Positions 54,263-63,488 of a stretch of DNA of 64,000 nucleotides are shown piece by piece. This DNA is from Epilithonimonas hominis. GTDB taxonomy: Bacteria > Bacteroidota > Bacteroidia > Flavobacteriales > Weeksellaceae. The DNA is taken from positions 62,001 to 126,000 of the forward strand of contig NZ_RJTU01000034.1 in NCBI RefSeq assembly GCF_003730015.1, written 5' to 3'. The notes under the pieces were generated by a model. The model ran no database searches. It saw nothing but the letters and a program-made list of their open reading frames with translations, and was not told the DNA's origin. A program made the translations under genes and the position numbers. How positions within the stretch are numbered: the first letter of the stretch is position 1; each line of letters starts with the position of its first letter.

Positions 54263-57200
54263 CTAATCGGAAATCACAACGTTTGTTCCCTTCGTATGCG
54301 CATTCATTTGTGGTGCATAGTAGTTTTGAAGTGTTGTAATGCCGTTAGAGAATTTTCCGCTCGCATTAGCAACATAATCGTATTCGAAAACATATTTTCC
54401 TTTCGGCATATACTCGATGTAGAAGTTGGTGGAAGCATCTTTTGTGGATTGGTAATAACCTAAATTATTTTTCCATTGGTAACTAGAAATCACATCCAGC
54501 GGTTCAAAACCTACAGCTCGCATATCTTTCAGATGAATGAATTCCATATTTCTATCCGTATTCAGAATCATTCTCACAGTGATTTTATCACCAACTTTAA
54601 TAGGCGAATTTTCATTGATTTTAATTAATTGTTCCCCATTTTCAGTTTTCACTTTTTTGTACAATTCTTTAGAAATCGAAATATAACTTTCCGAAGATTT
54701 TATTTTATCAAGGTCTTCATAATATTGCCAGAACAAACCGCCTTGAACAATTCCTGCACTTTCTTTTTTAATAGTAACGGTTGAAAGATTTTTATCCAAG
54801 TTATCAGAATTAATCGATTGTTTAACATAACCTGTCGCTTGCGTTTGCGGAATCAATTGTTTTCCGCCCCAAATGATTTCTGCTTTGTCACTTTCATTAG
54901 AAGTCCAAGATTTCCCTGAATTCAAAATGGTAAAAATAACTTCCGCTGTTCCTCTGGAACTTCCCCAGGAATTGACTTCTTTTTGAGTAATTAGCCAGAT
55001 TTTCATTTCTTCGATAAAGTTTTCATCATTCGGCGTCAGTTTTTGGAATGCTTCAATCGCTCCTGCGTGATTAACGGTTTTGGAAGAATACCAGCCCCAG
55101 TCGTTCAGGTTTTGTTTCCAATAAACACCTTGAGTTTCTGATTCTGTCGAAGTTTCTTTAAGATAAGTCATCAGTTTTTTAGAAACATCATTCAATCCAT
55201 AATTGTTGAATAATAAAGCCGAACGATGCAATCCAAAGAAAGTAAAATCGGTGATTTTTGCGGTTTTTGCTTTTGAAATAATTAATGATTTCAACGAAGT
55301 ACCTTTTGCTTTCAAAGCATATTCTTTTTCCCAATAATGTCTTGTGTCCAGATAATCGAGAACAAAATTATTCCAAACATTGTCTTTTTTTGTCACACTG
55401 AGCGGAGTCGAAGTGTCATAATATTTACTCACTTCATTATCTACATAAGAAACCAGTTTTTTGACCATTTCTTTTTGTTCAGAACTTTGATAATCAGAAA
55501 CATTTCCTTTAAGCCATTCATTGATTCTTCCTAGATTTTTCAAGATATAAAGCGAAGAGTAATAAGAACTTGGATAACCCTGATACCAGCTGAATCCACC
55601 ATCTGGATTTTGCAGTTTTACCAACTCTGACCAATCATCATTGATAGAGTTACGCATCATATTGGAATTAAATAGAAGCGAAATTTTCGCCATCTGTTCG
55701 GTTTCGTTTTTCGATTCTAAAACCCACGGTGTTTCATCCAGTAATAACTGTTTCAATTCCTGATTTTTCTCAAGATTCGAAGTCAAAAGACCTTTGGATT
55801 GATATTCATCAAAAACAGTTTTCGTTTTCGGATTCGCTTTGAAAATCTCCGAAGCCAAAACATCCGCAAACCATTTATTAAAAACAACATCTGCCGAATT
55901 ATTGATGTCATTTTTCAAACTTGGCAATGCAAACATAATCTCCCAAATAGGATTGGTTGTCAATTCCAAAGTATTGGAAACATTAGTCAGAGTTTTAGAA
56001 TTCGAGTTTTTTAGATTTTCCAAAGTGAAAGTTTTTGTCTGTCCTTCTTTTACAAAAATCGGAAGCGCATCGGTCACCAACATTCTGTTTGGAAGAATTG
56101 CAATCGCCTTTTGCTCACCGTCAGAGAAATTACCGGCTTTCGCAACGATTTTAATAATAATTGAAGATACATTATTCGGCACTTTCAGTTTCCAGGTTGC
56201 GGATGTATTCCCATTTGCATCCAATGAAAAAGATTGCTCTTTATTATATCCTGAAACCGCTGTCAATTGAGTGATTCCAAATTTTTCAGTAATATCTTCA
56301 TTTGTAAAAGCATCCAAAATCTGCAATTGTGCAACACCATTTAATTTTTGATTAACCAAGCTTGAGATTTTAGTCTGAAGATTCAATTCGTCACCTTCCC
56401 GTAAGAATCTTGGATAATTGGGTGTTATCGAAAAGTCTTTCTGCGTCACCACCGTTTTTTCTAAAACTGCAGCTCTCGCATCTTTTGTATGCGCCAAAAA
56501 CATCAGTTTCCATTGTGTCAACGCTTCCGGAGAAGTGAACTCGAAAGAGACATTCCCGTCTTTATCGGTGAGAAGATTGGGATAGAAAAAAGCGGTTTCG
56601 TTGAGGTTTTGACGGACTGGGATTTTGTCTAAATCAGTTTTGGATTCTATATTTTGTTCCTTTACAACAGCTGAATCAACTGTCTTAGTAGCATAACTAA
56701 GATTTCTACTTTCTTTTTTCATTCCCATTCCAGTTACGACTACTTCTTCTAAACTGGCTTTATCAGCAACAGGTGCTGCAACTGCAAAGGATTCATAAAC
56801 AATACCGCCATCAAACCAATTAAACTCAGGCGAATTAATATTATAATTTTTCAAAAACGCAACTCTCTTATTATAATACTGTTGTTGAAGATTATTTCTC
56901 AAATCATAGGAGCTTTGATAAAACGGAGCATAGAAATTTCTCCAGTACCAGGAATTCACTGCAAACTGATCCAGCGATTTGTCGTACATACTCGCCAGAA
57001 CTTCGGCTGTCACTCTGAGCGGAGTCGAAGAGTCTTTATCAGCGCCAGAGATTTTTATCGTCCATTTTTCTTTTTGTCCAGGCTGTAATTTGTCCCGGAA
57101 AGTAACAGTTTCAATTTTCAAATCATCTTTGCTGTCCGCGATTTTCAAATCAACAGATTCCGTTTTCACATCATTAAAAGCTACCAGTTGGAATTGCAAA

Positions 57201-60200
57201 TTCACTCTCGAGATACTTTCATCTTTCGGAATCATAGTTTCATATTCCAGAATTCCGTTTTTGAGAGATTTGGTTTCAGTTACGGTTTCGCCTTTTCCAT
57301 TTTGAATAAAAATGTTGACCAAAGCATCAGGAATTGCAGAATAAACAAAAACTTTCGCTTTTTCTCCTCGCTTGAAATCTTGTGTTGGTTTAATCACTTC
57401 CAAGAATGGATTTTGATTTTGCCCCAACGATTTTTTATCCCAAACTTTGAAAAATTGCTCCGTTTTTATCGTGTCTTTTCCTTCGATATTATAAAGTTGA
57501 AGTTTGTAAGTACCAGCTTGCAATTTCCCCAAGTCTAAGTTGGTTGTCAGTTGTTGGTTGTCGGTTGATAGATTTTTTGTCACACTGAGCGGAGTCGAAG
57601 TGTTTTGTACTTTATCAAGAAAAATTTTTTCCACCTTCCAATTTTTCACATCATCATTTTTATCAAATCTGTCGTGAGGGAATTTCTGTACAAATTCTTC
57701 CTTAGAAAGTTTTGGCAGATCCTGAACTGCAGAAGCAAAATTATCCCTGAAAATCTGTTTTGGCTCTGCCAGTTTTTCCAGTTTCAGATGATAGGATTTC
57801 TGCAGATTCTGGTCGTTATAATTTTTGGTGTCAACATTTAGTTTTATAGCTTCGTCCGAAAAGTAATCTGTCACGCTGAGCCCAGTCGAAGCGTCGTTTG
57901 CCGTGATATAATGCGAAACCGAAGCTACTTTCACGTTGGTGTTTGCAGATTGTGTTTCTCCATTGATGTCCGTAACAGAAGCATTAATTGCATAATTATC
58001 AATCTGAATTCCTTCCAGCGTTTCGTCTTTTTTCAACTCTATTTTGATGGTAAATTCTCCTTTTTCGTTGGTTTTTACATCGCCAAGAATTGAATTTTCG
58101 CTATCATTCCCACGAGGATACCACCAGAAATATCTCCAACGGATATTCTGTTTTTTGATTTCGTAATTTACTGTAGAATTGCTCAAAGGAACACCGGAAA
58201 ACATTGTTGCTTTTCCTTTCAGTTCAATGGTTTGTCCGTATTTGTATTCGTCTTTTATTGGGTCAAAAGTGACTTCAAATTTCGGACGTTTGTATTCCTC
58301 AACTTGGAAATCGGTATATCCAGTGATATCGTAATGAGAATTGTCATCAATGTTATCAAGTCTGATAGAAAAATTACCGTTTAGTTTATTTTTAGGAAGT
58401 GTAAAGCTTCCGTTAACAGAACCAAATTCATTAGTTGTCAATTTCAAAGTTTGTAATTCTTCGCTATTGGTATCATACAGAATGATGTTCAATGGAATTT
58501 TTTCCAGAGTTTTCACTTTCTGAGTTTCACCATTAATTCCTGTTGCAATGACTTTGAAATAAACAATTTGCCCAGGTCGGTAGATTTTTCTGTCAAGAAA
58601 AATTTGTGCAGATTCCTGATTTTCAGATTTGTTTCGATTGCCATAATCATAACCATAAACATTTATCATCGAATAATTGCTTCCGTTTTTCACAAGAAAA
58701 TTTCTATAATATTCTTTGTTATCAGAATTTGGAATTTGGAAATTTCCGGAAGCATCGGTTTTCAAAGAATGTTTTACTATTTGTTTTCCTCTTACATATT
58801 CGACAATTTCAAGGTTTTCGTTGGTAAAAGCTTTTCCATTTTCGTTGTTGACGAGTTTCAGAATATTTCCACCAGAATTGTCATCCTGAGCTTGTCGAAG
58901 GGCATCTTTTTTAGAATAAATAATTTTAGAATCAGAAACGATAAAATAGAAATTTCTCTGAACCGAATTTTCCACAACATATTCAGCTAAATAAATTCCT
59001 GCTGGAAGAGATTTCAATTCCAAAGAAGTTTTCTGCGTTTTGAAATCCAATGATTCAGGAAGAGAAAATTGGTCTTTTCTTACCAACGATTTTTTCACTT
59101 TCGCAAATGGAGTTTTGTAAGAATCAAAAACGTAATTCAGAAAACCTTGTGTGTCGTCTTTAACTTCATATATATTCAAAGAAAATTGCTGAACATTTTT
59201 TCCTTCTACAACAACGTGAATCGGTTTGTTAGCTTGAGTTTCATTTTCATAAAAGATATTAAGCTGAGGATTTTTAATCTGATTTTCTTTGTTTTTAATA
59301 TTATTGATAAATTTCGATTTTGGATAAAGTTCTTGCGCTTTATTTGCCCAAACCAAAGCTTTTTTGTTATCCTCTTTTTGCTGAAGAATCTCAATCATAT
59401 CATCAATAATCAAGACTTTGTAATCGCCTTTTATAGACTCATCTTCAACCAATTTTTCAAGTTGTTCGAATTTGTCTTTACAATTATTGAATTCACAATT
59501 ATAATTGATTTTTTGATGTTTAAAATACAATTGAGGATTACCAGAAAGTGAAGCAATTTCCGAATCATAAATGCTATTGATTTTGGTTGAATTTACTTTC
59601 AATTCGTTTGGCGTGAAAAGATTTTGATTTCTTAAGAACTCAATATAATTATAGTTGGACCAATCGGAAAGTGTCGGAAAATAGTCTAGATTATCAGAAT
59701 CGTCAAAAATTTCTTTGTATTTCTGCATCGATATTTTCTTCAAAACAGAATTTTCTTTTTCTAATTCTGAATAATTCTTAGATAAATAATTTTTGAAATC
59801 TAGCTTGCTCCAAGTTTCAATTTGCTCTAAATATTGCTCTGCACTGAGCGAAGTCGAAGTGTCAATATTGGTTTTTTGATTGATTTTCCAAGAATTATTT
59901 TGATAATAATCTTTGATAAACTCCAAAGTCAGAAGACGAAATAGTTGTTTTTCATCGCCCTTTAATTTGGTTTCTGTGCTTTGGAGTTTCGAAAAGAATT
60001 TAGAATTTTCATCATTCTTCGTATCATCATAAGTTTGCTTTGTAATACTGAATTCAGCCTTTAGAGACTTGATAATTTGTATCGCATTATTATCTTTCAA
60101 AGCTTGGTTCTGTATTTCGAGAATGATAGGAAGATTGGATTTGTAAGTTCCTTTTTTATAATTGTCCTCGATTTTTTTCCATTGCTGGTCGTAATAGTTT

Positions 60201-60265
60201 TGAGCAGAAAAATTCATAGTAGCAAATATCAATAAGAATACTAATAAGGATTTTAAGATTTTCAT
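54263..60265 (-). CDS. Alpha-2-macroglobulin family protein (thioester-less) with repeat-derived insertions
   Basis: This 2000-residue exported protein has a signal peptide (to about 21, MNFSAQ), an N-terminal helical region (about 25-330), MG2-type beta domains (REIYRPGQ-like DRKIYRPGQIVYFK near 560), and the A2M core QNLNETAFFYPNLLTDKDG near 1215. The C-terminal helical toroid contains PDGGFSWYQGYPSSYY near 1550. No CGEQ/CLEQ thioester is present; the equivalent site reads NNSADVVFNKWF (near 1455). A segment near 1175 reads LEEVVVTGMGMKKES, like a SusC plug motif. Six in-frame repeats are listed separately. Likely periplasmic protease trap or envelope protein. Confidence 0.88.
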   Translation of the reverse strand: MKILKSLLVFLLIFATMNFSAQNYYDQQWKKIEDNYKKGTYKSNLPIILEIQNQALKDNNAIQIIKSLKAEFSITKQTYDDTKNDENSKFFSKLQSTETKLKGDEKQLFRLLTLEFIKDYYQNNSWKINQKTNIDTSTSLSAEQYLEQIETWSKLDFKNYLSKNYSELEKENSVLKKISMQKYKEIFDDSDNLDYFPTLSDWSNYNYIEFLRNQNLFTPNELKVNSTKINSIYDSEIASLSGNPQLYFKHQKINYNCEFNNCKDKFEQLEKLVEDESIKGDYKVLIIDDMIEILQQKEDNKKALVWANKAQELYPKSKFINNIKNKENQIKNPQLNIFYENETQANKPIHVVVEGKNVQQFSLNIYEVKDDTQGFLNYVFDSYKTPFAKVKKSLVRKDQFSLPESLDFKTQKTSLELKSLPAGIYLAEYVVENSVQRNFYFIVSDSKIIYSKKDALRQAQDDNSGGNILKLVNNENGKAFTNENLEIVEYVRGKQIVKHSLKTDASGNFQIPNSDNKEYYRNFLVKNGSNYSMINVYGYDYGNRNKSENQESAQIFLDRKIYRPGQIVYFKVIATGINGETQKVKTLEKIPLNIILYDTNSEELQTLKLTTNEFGSVNGSFTLPKNKLNGNFSIRLDNIDDNSHYDITGYTDFQVEEYKRPKFEVTFDPIKDEYKYGQTIELKGKATMFSGVPLSNSTVNYEIKKQNIRWRYFWWYPRGNDSENSILGDVKTNEKGEFTIKIELKKDETLEGIQIDNYAINASVTDINGETQSANTNVKVASVSHYITANDASTGLSVTDYFSDEAIKLNVDTKNYNDQNLQKSYHLKLEKLAEPKQIFRDNFASAVQDLPKLSKEEFVQKFPHDRFDKNDDVKNWKVEKIFLDKVQNTSTPLSVTKNLSTDNQQLTTNLDLGKLQAGTYKLQLYNIEGKDTIKTEQFFKVWDKKSLGQNQNPFLEVIKPTQDFKRGEKAKVFVYSAIPDALVNIFIQNGKGETVTETKSLKNGILEYETMIPKDESISRVNLQFQLVAFNDVKTESVDLKIADSKDDLKIETVTFRDKLQPGQKEKWTIKISGADKDSSTPLRVTAEVLASMYDKSLDQFAVNSWYWRNFYAPFYQSSYDLRNNLQQQYYNKRVAFLKNYNINSPEFNWFDGGIVYESFAVAAPVADKASLEEVVVTGMGMKKESRNLSYATKTVDSAVVKEQNIESKTDLDKIPVRQNLNETAFFYPNLLTDKDGNVSFEFTSPEALTQWKLMFLAHTKDARAAVLEKTVVTQKDFSITPNYPRFLREGDELNLQTKISSLVNQKLNGVAQLQILDAFTNEDITEKFGITQLTAVSGYNKEQSFSLDANGNTSATWKLKVPNNVSSIIIKIVAKAGNFSDGEQKAIAILPNRMLVTDALPIFVKEGQTKTFTLENLKNSNSKTLTNVSNTLELTTNPIWEIMFALPSLKNDINNSADVVFNKWFADVLASEIFKANPKTKTVFDEYQSKGLLTSNLEKNQELKQLLLDETPWVLESKNETEQMAKISLLFNSNMMRNSINDDWSELVKLQNPDGGFSWYQGYPSSYYSSLYILKNLGRINEWLKGNVSDYQSSEQKEMVKKLVSYVDNEVSKYYDTSTPLSVTKKDNVWNNFVLDYLDTRHYWEKEYALKAKGTSLKSLIISKAKTAKITDFTFFGLHRSALLFNNYGLNDVSKKLMTYLKETSTESETQGVYWKQNLNDWGWYSSKTVNHAGAIEAFQKLTPNDENFIEEMKIWLITQKEVNSWGSSRGTAEVIFTILNSGKSWTSNESDKAEIIWGGKQLIPQTQATGYVKQSINSDNLDKNLSTVTIKKESAGIVQGGLFWQYYEDLDKIKSSESYISISKELYKKVKTENGEQLIKINENSPIKVGDKITVRMILNTDRNMEFIHLKDMRAVGFEPLDVISSYQWKNNLGYYQSTKDASTNFYIEYMPKGKYVFEYDYVANASGKFSNGITTLQNYYAPQMNAHTKGTNVVISD
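55392..55417 (-). repeat. In-frame STPLSVT repeat in the A2M gene (site 6)
   Basis: Minus strand GACACTTCGACTCCGCTCAG followed by TGTGAC, read as DTSTPLSVT near residue 1620. Confidence 0.85.
57009..57034 (-). repeat. In-frame STPLSVT-type repeat in the A2M gene (site 5)
   Basis: Minus strand GACTCTTCGACTCCGCTCAG followed by AGTGAC, read as DSSTPLRVT near residue 1081. Confidence 0.8.
57539..57571 (-). repeat. In-frame CAACCAACAACTGACAACC repeat in the A2M gene
   Basis: Read on the minus strand as LSTDNQQLTTNL near residue 900, directly after site 4. The word resembles the intergenic CAACTGTCAACTATC at 49232. Confidence 0.65.
57579..57604 (-). repeat. In-frame STPLSVT repeat in the A2M gene (site 4)
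   Basis: Minus strand AACACTTCGACTCCGCTCAG followed by TGTGAC, read as NTSTPLSVT near residue 892; almost identical in DNA to site 6. Confidence 0.85.
57870..57895 (-). repeat. In-frame STPLSVT-type repeat in the A2M gene (site 3)
   Basis: Minus strand GACGCTTCGACTGGGCTCAG followed by CGTGAC, read as DASTGLSVT near residue 795. Confidence 0.8.
58880..58906 (-). repeat. In-frame CTTCGACAAGCTCAGGATGAC repeat in the A2M gene (site 2)
   Basis: Minus strand GCCCTTCGACAAGCTCAGGA followed by TGAC, read in a different phase as ALRQAQDD near residue 458. It shares CTTCGA, CTCAG and TGAC with the other sites. Confidence 0.75.
59841..59863 (-). repeat. In-frame STPLSVT-type repeat in the A2M gene (site 1)
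   Basis: Minus strand GACACTTCGACTTCGCTCAG followed by TGC, read as DTSTSLSA near residue 138; a truncated copy. Confidence 0.75.
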
Positions 60266-60381
60266 ATGTAGATTGTATTTTTTAATCAGTGAACCGAATC
60301 ACTTTATAAAGATGCATTGTTTTATCGTAAGGTTGGAAAGAGAACTAATTTTTTTGAAATGTAAAGTCTATTAAAATTAAT

Positions 60382-60494
60382 AACCACATAGGCACATAGT
60401 TTTTTCAAATTTTTAAGATTAAATAGTTAGACATTTATTTCTATTTTATGTTTTCAAGACTAATAATTTATTTTTTTTATGTGCCTTTGTGGTT
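60382..60494. repeat. Palindromic element, solo copy
   Basis: AACCACATAGGCACATAG at 60382-60399 is identical to the left arm of the element before the GxxExxY gene. The right arm TTATGTGCCTTTGTGGTT lies at 60477-60494. No GxxExxY gene is nearby. The rest of the gap 60266-60551 shows nothing else I can name. Confidence 0.8.
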
Positions 60495-60551
60495 TTAGCA
60501 TTTTGAAGATTTTATTTATTTAGAACATTTTTTCCGACATTTGTTAAATTA

Positions 60552-61322
60552 ATGTCGTTTCTAAATTTAGCAAAAAAATATATTATTGATAGTCAGATTT
60601 ATGTTTCATTAATGGGAACTTTTCTGGCTGCATTTCTTATGCTGGAGCAAAACATATTCCGCTGGCCAACTTTGCTTTTGATTTTCATCACCTACTTCAG
60701 CGGTTATCTTTATACCAAATATCAGTACGACAAAAAGAAGTTTTTAAAGATTCTAGTTTTCAATTGTATTTGCGGAATTATCAGTGTCATTCTCATTCTC
60801 AAAAATCATAACGAAATCAGGTTGTTAAAATGGGCTGTGATCGTCGTTATCGGTTTGCTATACAATTCCTTTTTCTTGGAGAAATTTATAAGGAAAATCC
60901 CATTACTAAAAATATTTTACGTTGGATTGACTTGGGCTTTAATCAATTCTTGGTTGATTCTTCCTGAATTTAATTGGCCGATTTTTTTAATTTCTTGGCT
61001 ATTCATTTCGGCTTTGGTTTTACCTTTTGATATTCGAGATATGAAAAGTGATGATGTTGTGACTTTTCCGATTCTGATTGGGATTCAAAAAACTAAATTT
61101 TTAGCTTATGCTTTAGTTTTCATTTCAGGTTTGTTGAGTATTTCTCATCTGGATTTGATTTTTTCACTGTGTTTTTTATTGACTACAATTATCACATTTT
61201 TATTAATTTATTTTTCAGAAAATGATAATAGGGAAGCTTATTTTAGTTTTTTGGTTGAAAGCTGTAGCGGATTTCCTTTATTATGTTTTTTGGCTTACAA
61301 ATTGTTATTGCAGTTTTGTTAA
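60552..61322 (+). CDS. UbiA-like prenyltransferase-family membrane protein
   Basis: The 256-residue protein has about eight hydrophobic segments. LPFDIRDMKSDDVVTFPILIG (in part) near residue 157 matches the second Asp-rich motif of UbiA prenyltransferases (DxxD). The first Asp-rich motif is not clear; the expected region reads YLYTKYQYDKKK. It may be a diverged or inactive member. It starts 11 bases after the solo palindrome region's downstream AT-rich stretch and is followed within 10 bases by the POTRA/barrel gene. Confidence 0.72.
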   Translation: MSFLNLAKKYIIDSQIYVSLMGTFLAAFLMLEQNIFRWPTLLLIFITYFSGYLYTKYQYDKKKFLKILVFNCICGIISVILILKNHNEIRLLKWAVIVVIGLLYNSFFLEKFIRKIPLLKIFYVGLTWALINSWLILPEFNWPIFLISWLFISALVLPFDIRDMKSDDVVTFPILIGIQKTKFLAYALVFISGLLSISHLDLIFSLCFLLTTIITFLLIYFSENDNREAYFSFLVESCSGFPLLCFLAYKLLLQFC

Positions 61323-61331
61323 AATATCGGA

Positions 61332-63130
61332 ATGTTTCATAACAAATCTATTCTTATTATTCTCGTTTTCCTAAGCTTCTTTTCCGTTGCTCAGGCGCAG
61401 GAGAAAAAAGATTCTATCTATTATAAAATTGAAGAATTTTCTGATAAAAGTAAGTTTACAAAATTTCTGCACCGTTTCATATTTCGTCGTGAGGCAGACT
61501 CAGCTTCTGTATCTTCCAGAAAAGAAAAACAGTCTCAGGAATCCTATGACGGAAAATTTATCCGAAATGTGAGAATCGAAACCATAGACCCATTTGGATA
61601 TAATACAAAGGAAAAAAAAGAAAAATCTAAATGGTACGATTGGTTTACCAATCATCTTCATTCCAATACCAGAATATCCACGGTTAATAACTACTTGTTA
61701 TTCAGAAAAGGAGAAGCATATAATGCACAGAAACTCTACGAATCCGAACGTCTGCTTCGACAGATGAATTTTGTGAATCGAGTCCATATTTCTGTAGAAA
61801 ACAGCTCCAGCGATTCTGTTGATGTGGCAGTCAAAGTTTTGGATTCCTGGAGTCTAAAACCGAGACTAAGCTATTCCGGAAGTAAAATTGGATTAGGAGT
61901 AACAGAAGAAAACCTGCTAGGACTTGGGCACGAAGTTGATTTTCTGTACAGAAATGATTCCAAGGAAAAACAGGATTATTTTTATGGAAGCTATCTTGCC
62001 AATAATCTTTTCGGAAGTTATATCAATGCTCAGATCCTCGGCGAACGTGATTTTTTCAAAAATGAAAGAATCAATGTAAGTGCAAAAAGAGATTTTTTCT
62101 CGCCACTTACCAAGTGGGCAGGCGGTTTTACCTTCGAATATTTTATGAGAAATGTAGCCTTGCCAATGGAAGACCTTTCTGCATTTCCTGCAGTCCAGAT
62201 CAAAGTTTATAGCCAGGATCTCTGGGGCGGTTATCAGATTCCTGTTTCGGCAAATCCAGATGAAAGGATATCCAGTAACATCGCTTTAATAGGAAGATTC
62301 CAGAATTGTCAATATAAAGACAGTCCGGGAATAAATGAGTTTAATTATTTCCGTTCCTACAATAGTTTTTTGGCCTCAGCAGGATTTATTCAGAGGAAAT
62401 TTTCTGTTCAGCAGCAGGTTTTTCAGTACGATCTGCCGGAAGATATTCCGTATGGGAATTCATTCAGTCTGACAGCTGGCTTACTATCGAGAAGCAAGGA
62501 AGTTGTTCCCTACGCAGGAATTTCTGCTGCTTATGGAGATTTTACAAACGTCGGATATTTCAATATCAAAGCACAGTTTGGACGTTTTTTTAATGAGGGA
62601 AAAATTAATCGCGATGCATTTCGGGTAGACGGAACATACTTTACTAATCTGATGGATTGGAAATTTGCCAAGGTTCGGCATTTTTTTCACCGACGCTAGC
62701 GTTGGGAAATCCAAGAAATAATTATTCTTACAGAGACCGGATTAATCTTTCTGCTCAAGATGAATTTCCTGTATATAACTATGATTACATTGGGACTAAG
62801 AAATTGGTTTTAAGATACCAGCTGCAGTTTTTTATCAATAAAACCTGGAAAAACTTCCACTTCAGTCCGTATATTACAACTGCTTTTGGATGGCTGGGAA
62901 TGCCGGAAGAAAAACTGTTGAAGACCAATGTTAACACAAAAATTGGGATTGGTGTACTAATCAATAATCCTTATCTGGTGTTTAATCGGATACAACTTTC
63001 ATTAATGTACTACCCAAAAGTTCCTTTTGATAATAGTTCTGCTTTTGATTTTAACAGCTACAGAAATAATATGATGCCAATGAATTCTTTTGCAGCAGAA
63101 GTTCCTCATTTCGTCAATTTCGGAAATTGA
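61332..63130 (+). pseudogene. Omp85/BamA-like POTRA and barrel protein, frameshifted
   Basis: Frame 1 (61332-62699) gives a signal peptide (to about 23, AQAQ), a POTRA-like domain (FIRNVRIETIDPFGY, FRKGEAYNAQKLYESERLLRQ in part, HISVENSSSDSVDVAVKVLD) and most of a barrel. It stops just after FAKVRHFF. The next frame continues SPTLALGNPRNNYSYRDR and ends EVPHFVNFGN at 63130, completing the barrel. One T added to the T7 tract at 62681-62687 restores a single frame of about 600 codons. The protein is probably an outer-membrane assembly-type or surface-antigen protein. Error, pseudogene and slippage are all open. Confidence 0.75.
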
Positions 63131-63173
63131 TTTTGTAATTAAGAAGTTTTATCTTTACTGAAATTTTTGAGTG

Positions 63174-63488
63174 ATGGAAAACATTAATGATATTAAAATA
63201 AAACTGATTCAGAAAATCTGTGAATCCGATAATTATTATTTGTTATCCGCTTTCCTCAAGAATTTTGAATCAAAATCTCCCAATATCGTCGCAGAATCTC
63301 CATCTATCTACGAATCTGAAAAACCAATGACTGAAGAAGAAGTTGAAGCCTATTTTAAAGAAGAAGAAATAAAATTGCCTGCTGAAATTTTAGAAATTCT
63401 AAACATTAGCGAAGAGCAAATTAACAATGGGCAGACTTTTACCAATGAAGAAGTAAATGCATATTTTGAAGAATGGCTAAAAGATTAA
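63174..63488 (+). CDS. Probable antitoxin of a ParE-type module
   Basis: The 104-residue acidic protein precedes and overlaps (16 bases) a RelE/ParE toxin gene. It contains two copies of one motif: MTEEEVEAYFKEEE near residue 52 and FTNEEVNAYFEEWL near residue 90. No DNA-binding domain is obvious. The ATG at 63174 is used instead of GTG at 63171. The antitoxin role rests on context and composition. Confidence 0.72.
   Translation: MENINDIKIKLIQKICESDNYYLLSAFLKNFESKSPNIVAESPSIYESEKPMTEEEVEAYFKEEEIKLPAEILEILNISEEQINNGQTFTNEEVNAYFEEWLKD

Noticed and set aside
54263-60265. Plus-strand open frames across the A2M and other large genes
   Set aside because: They are antisense shadows without family motifs and are interrupted often.
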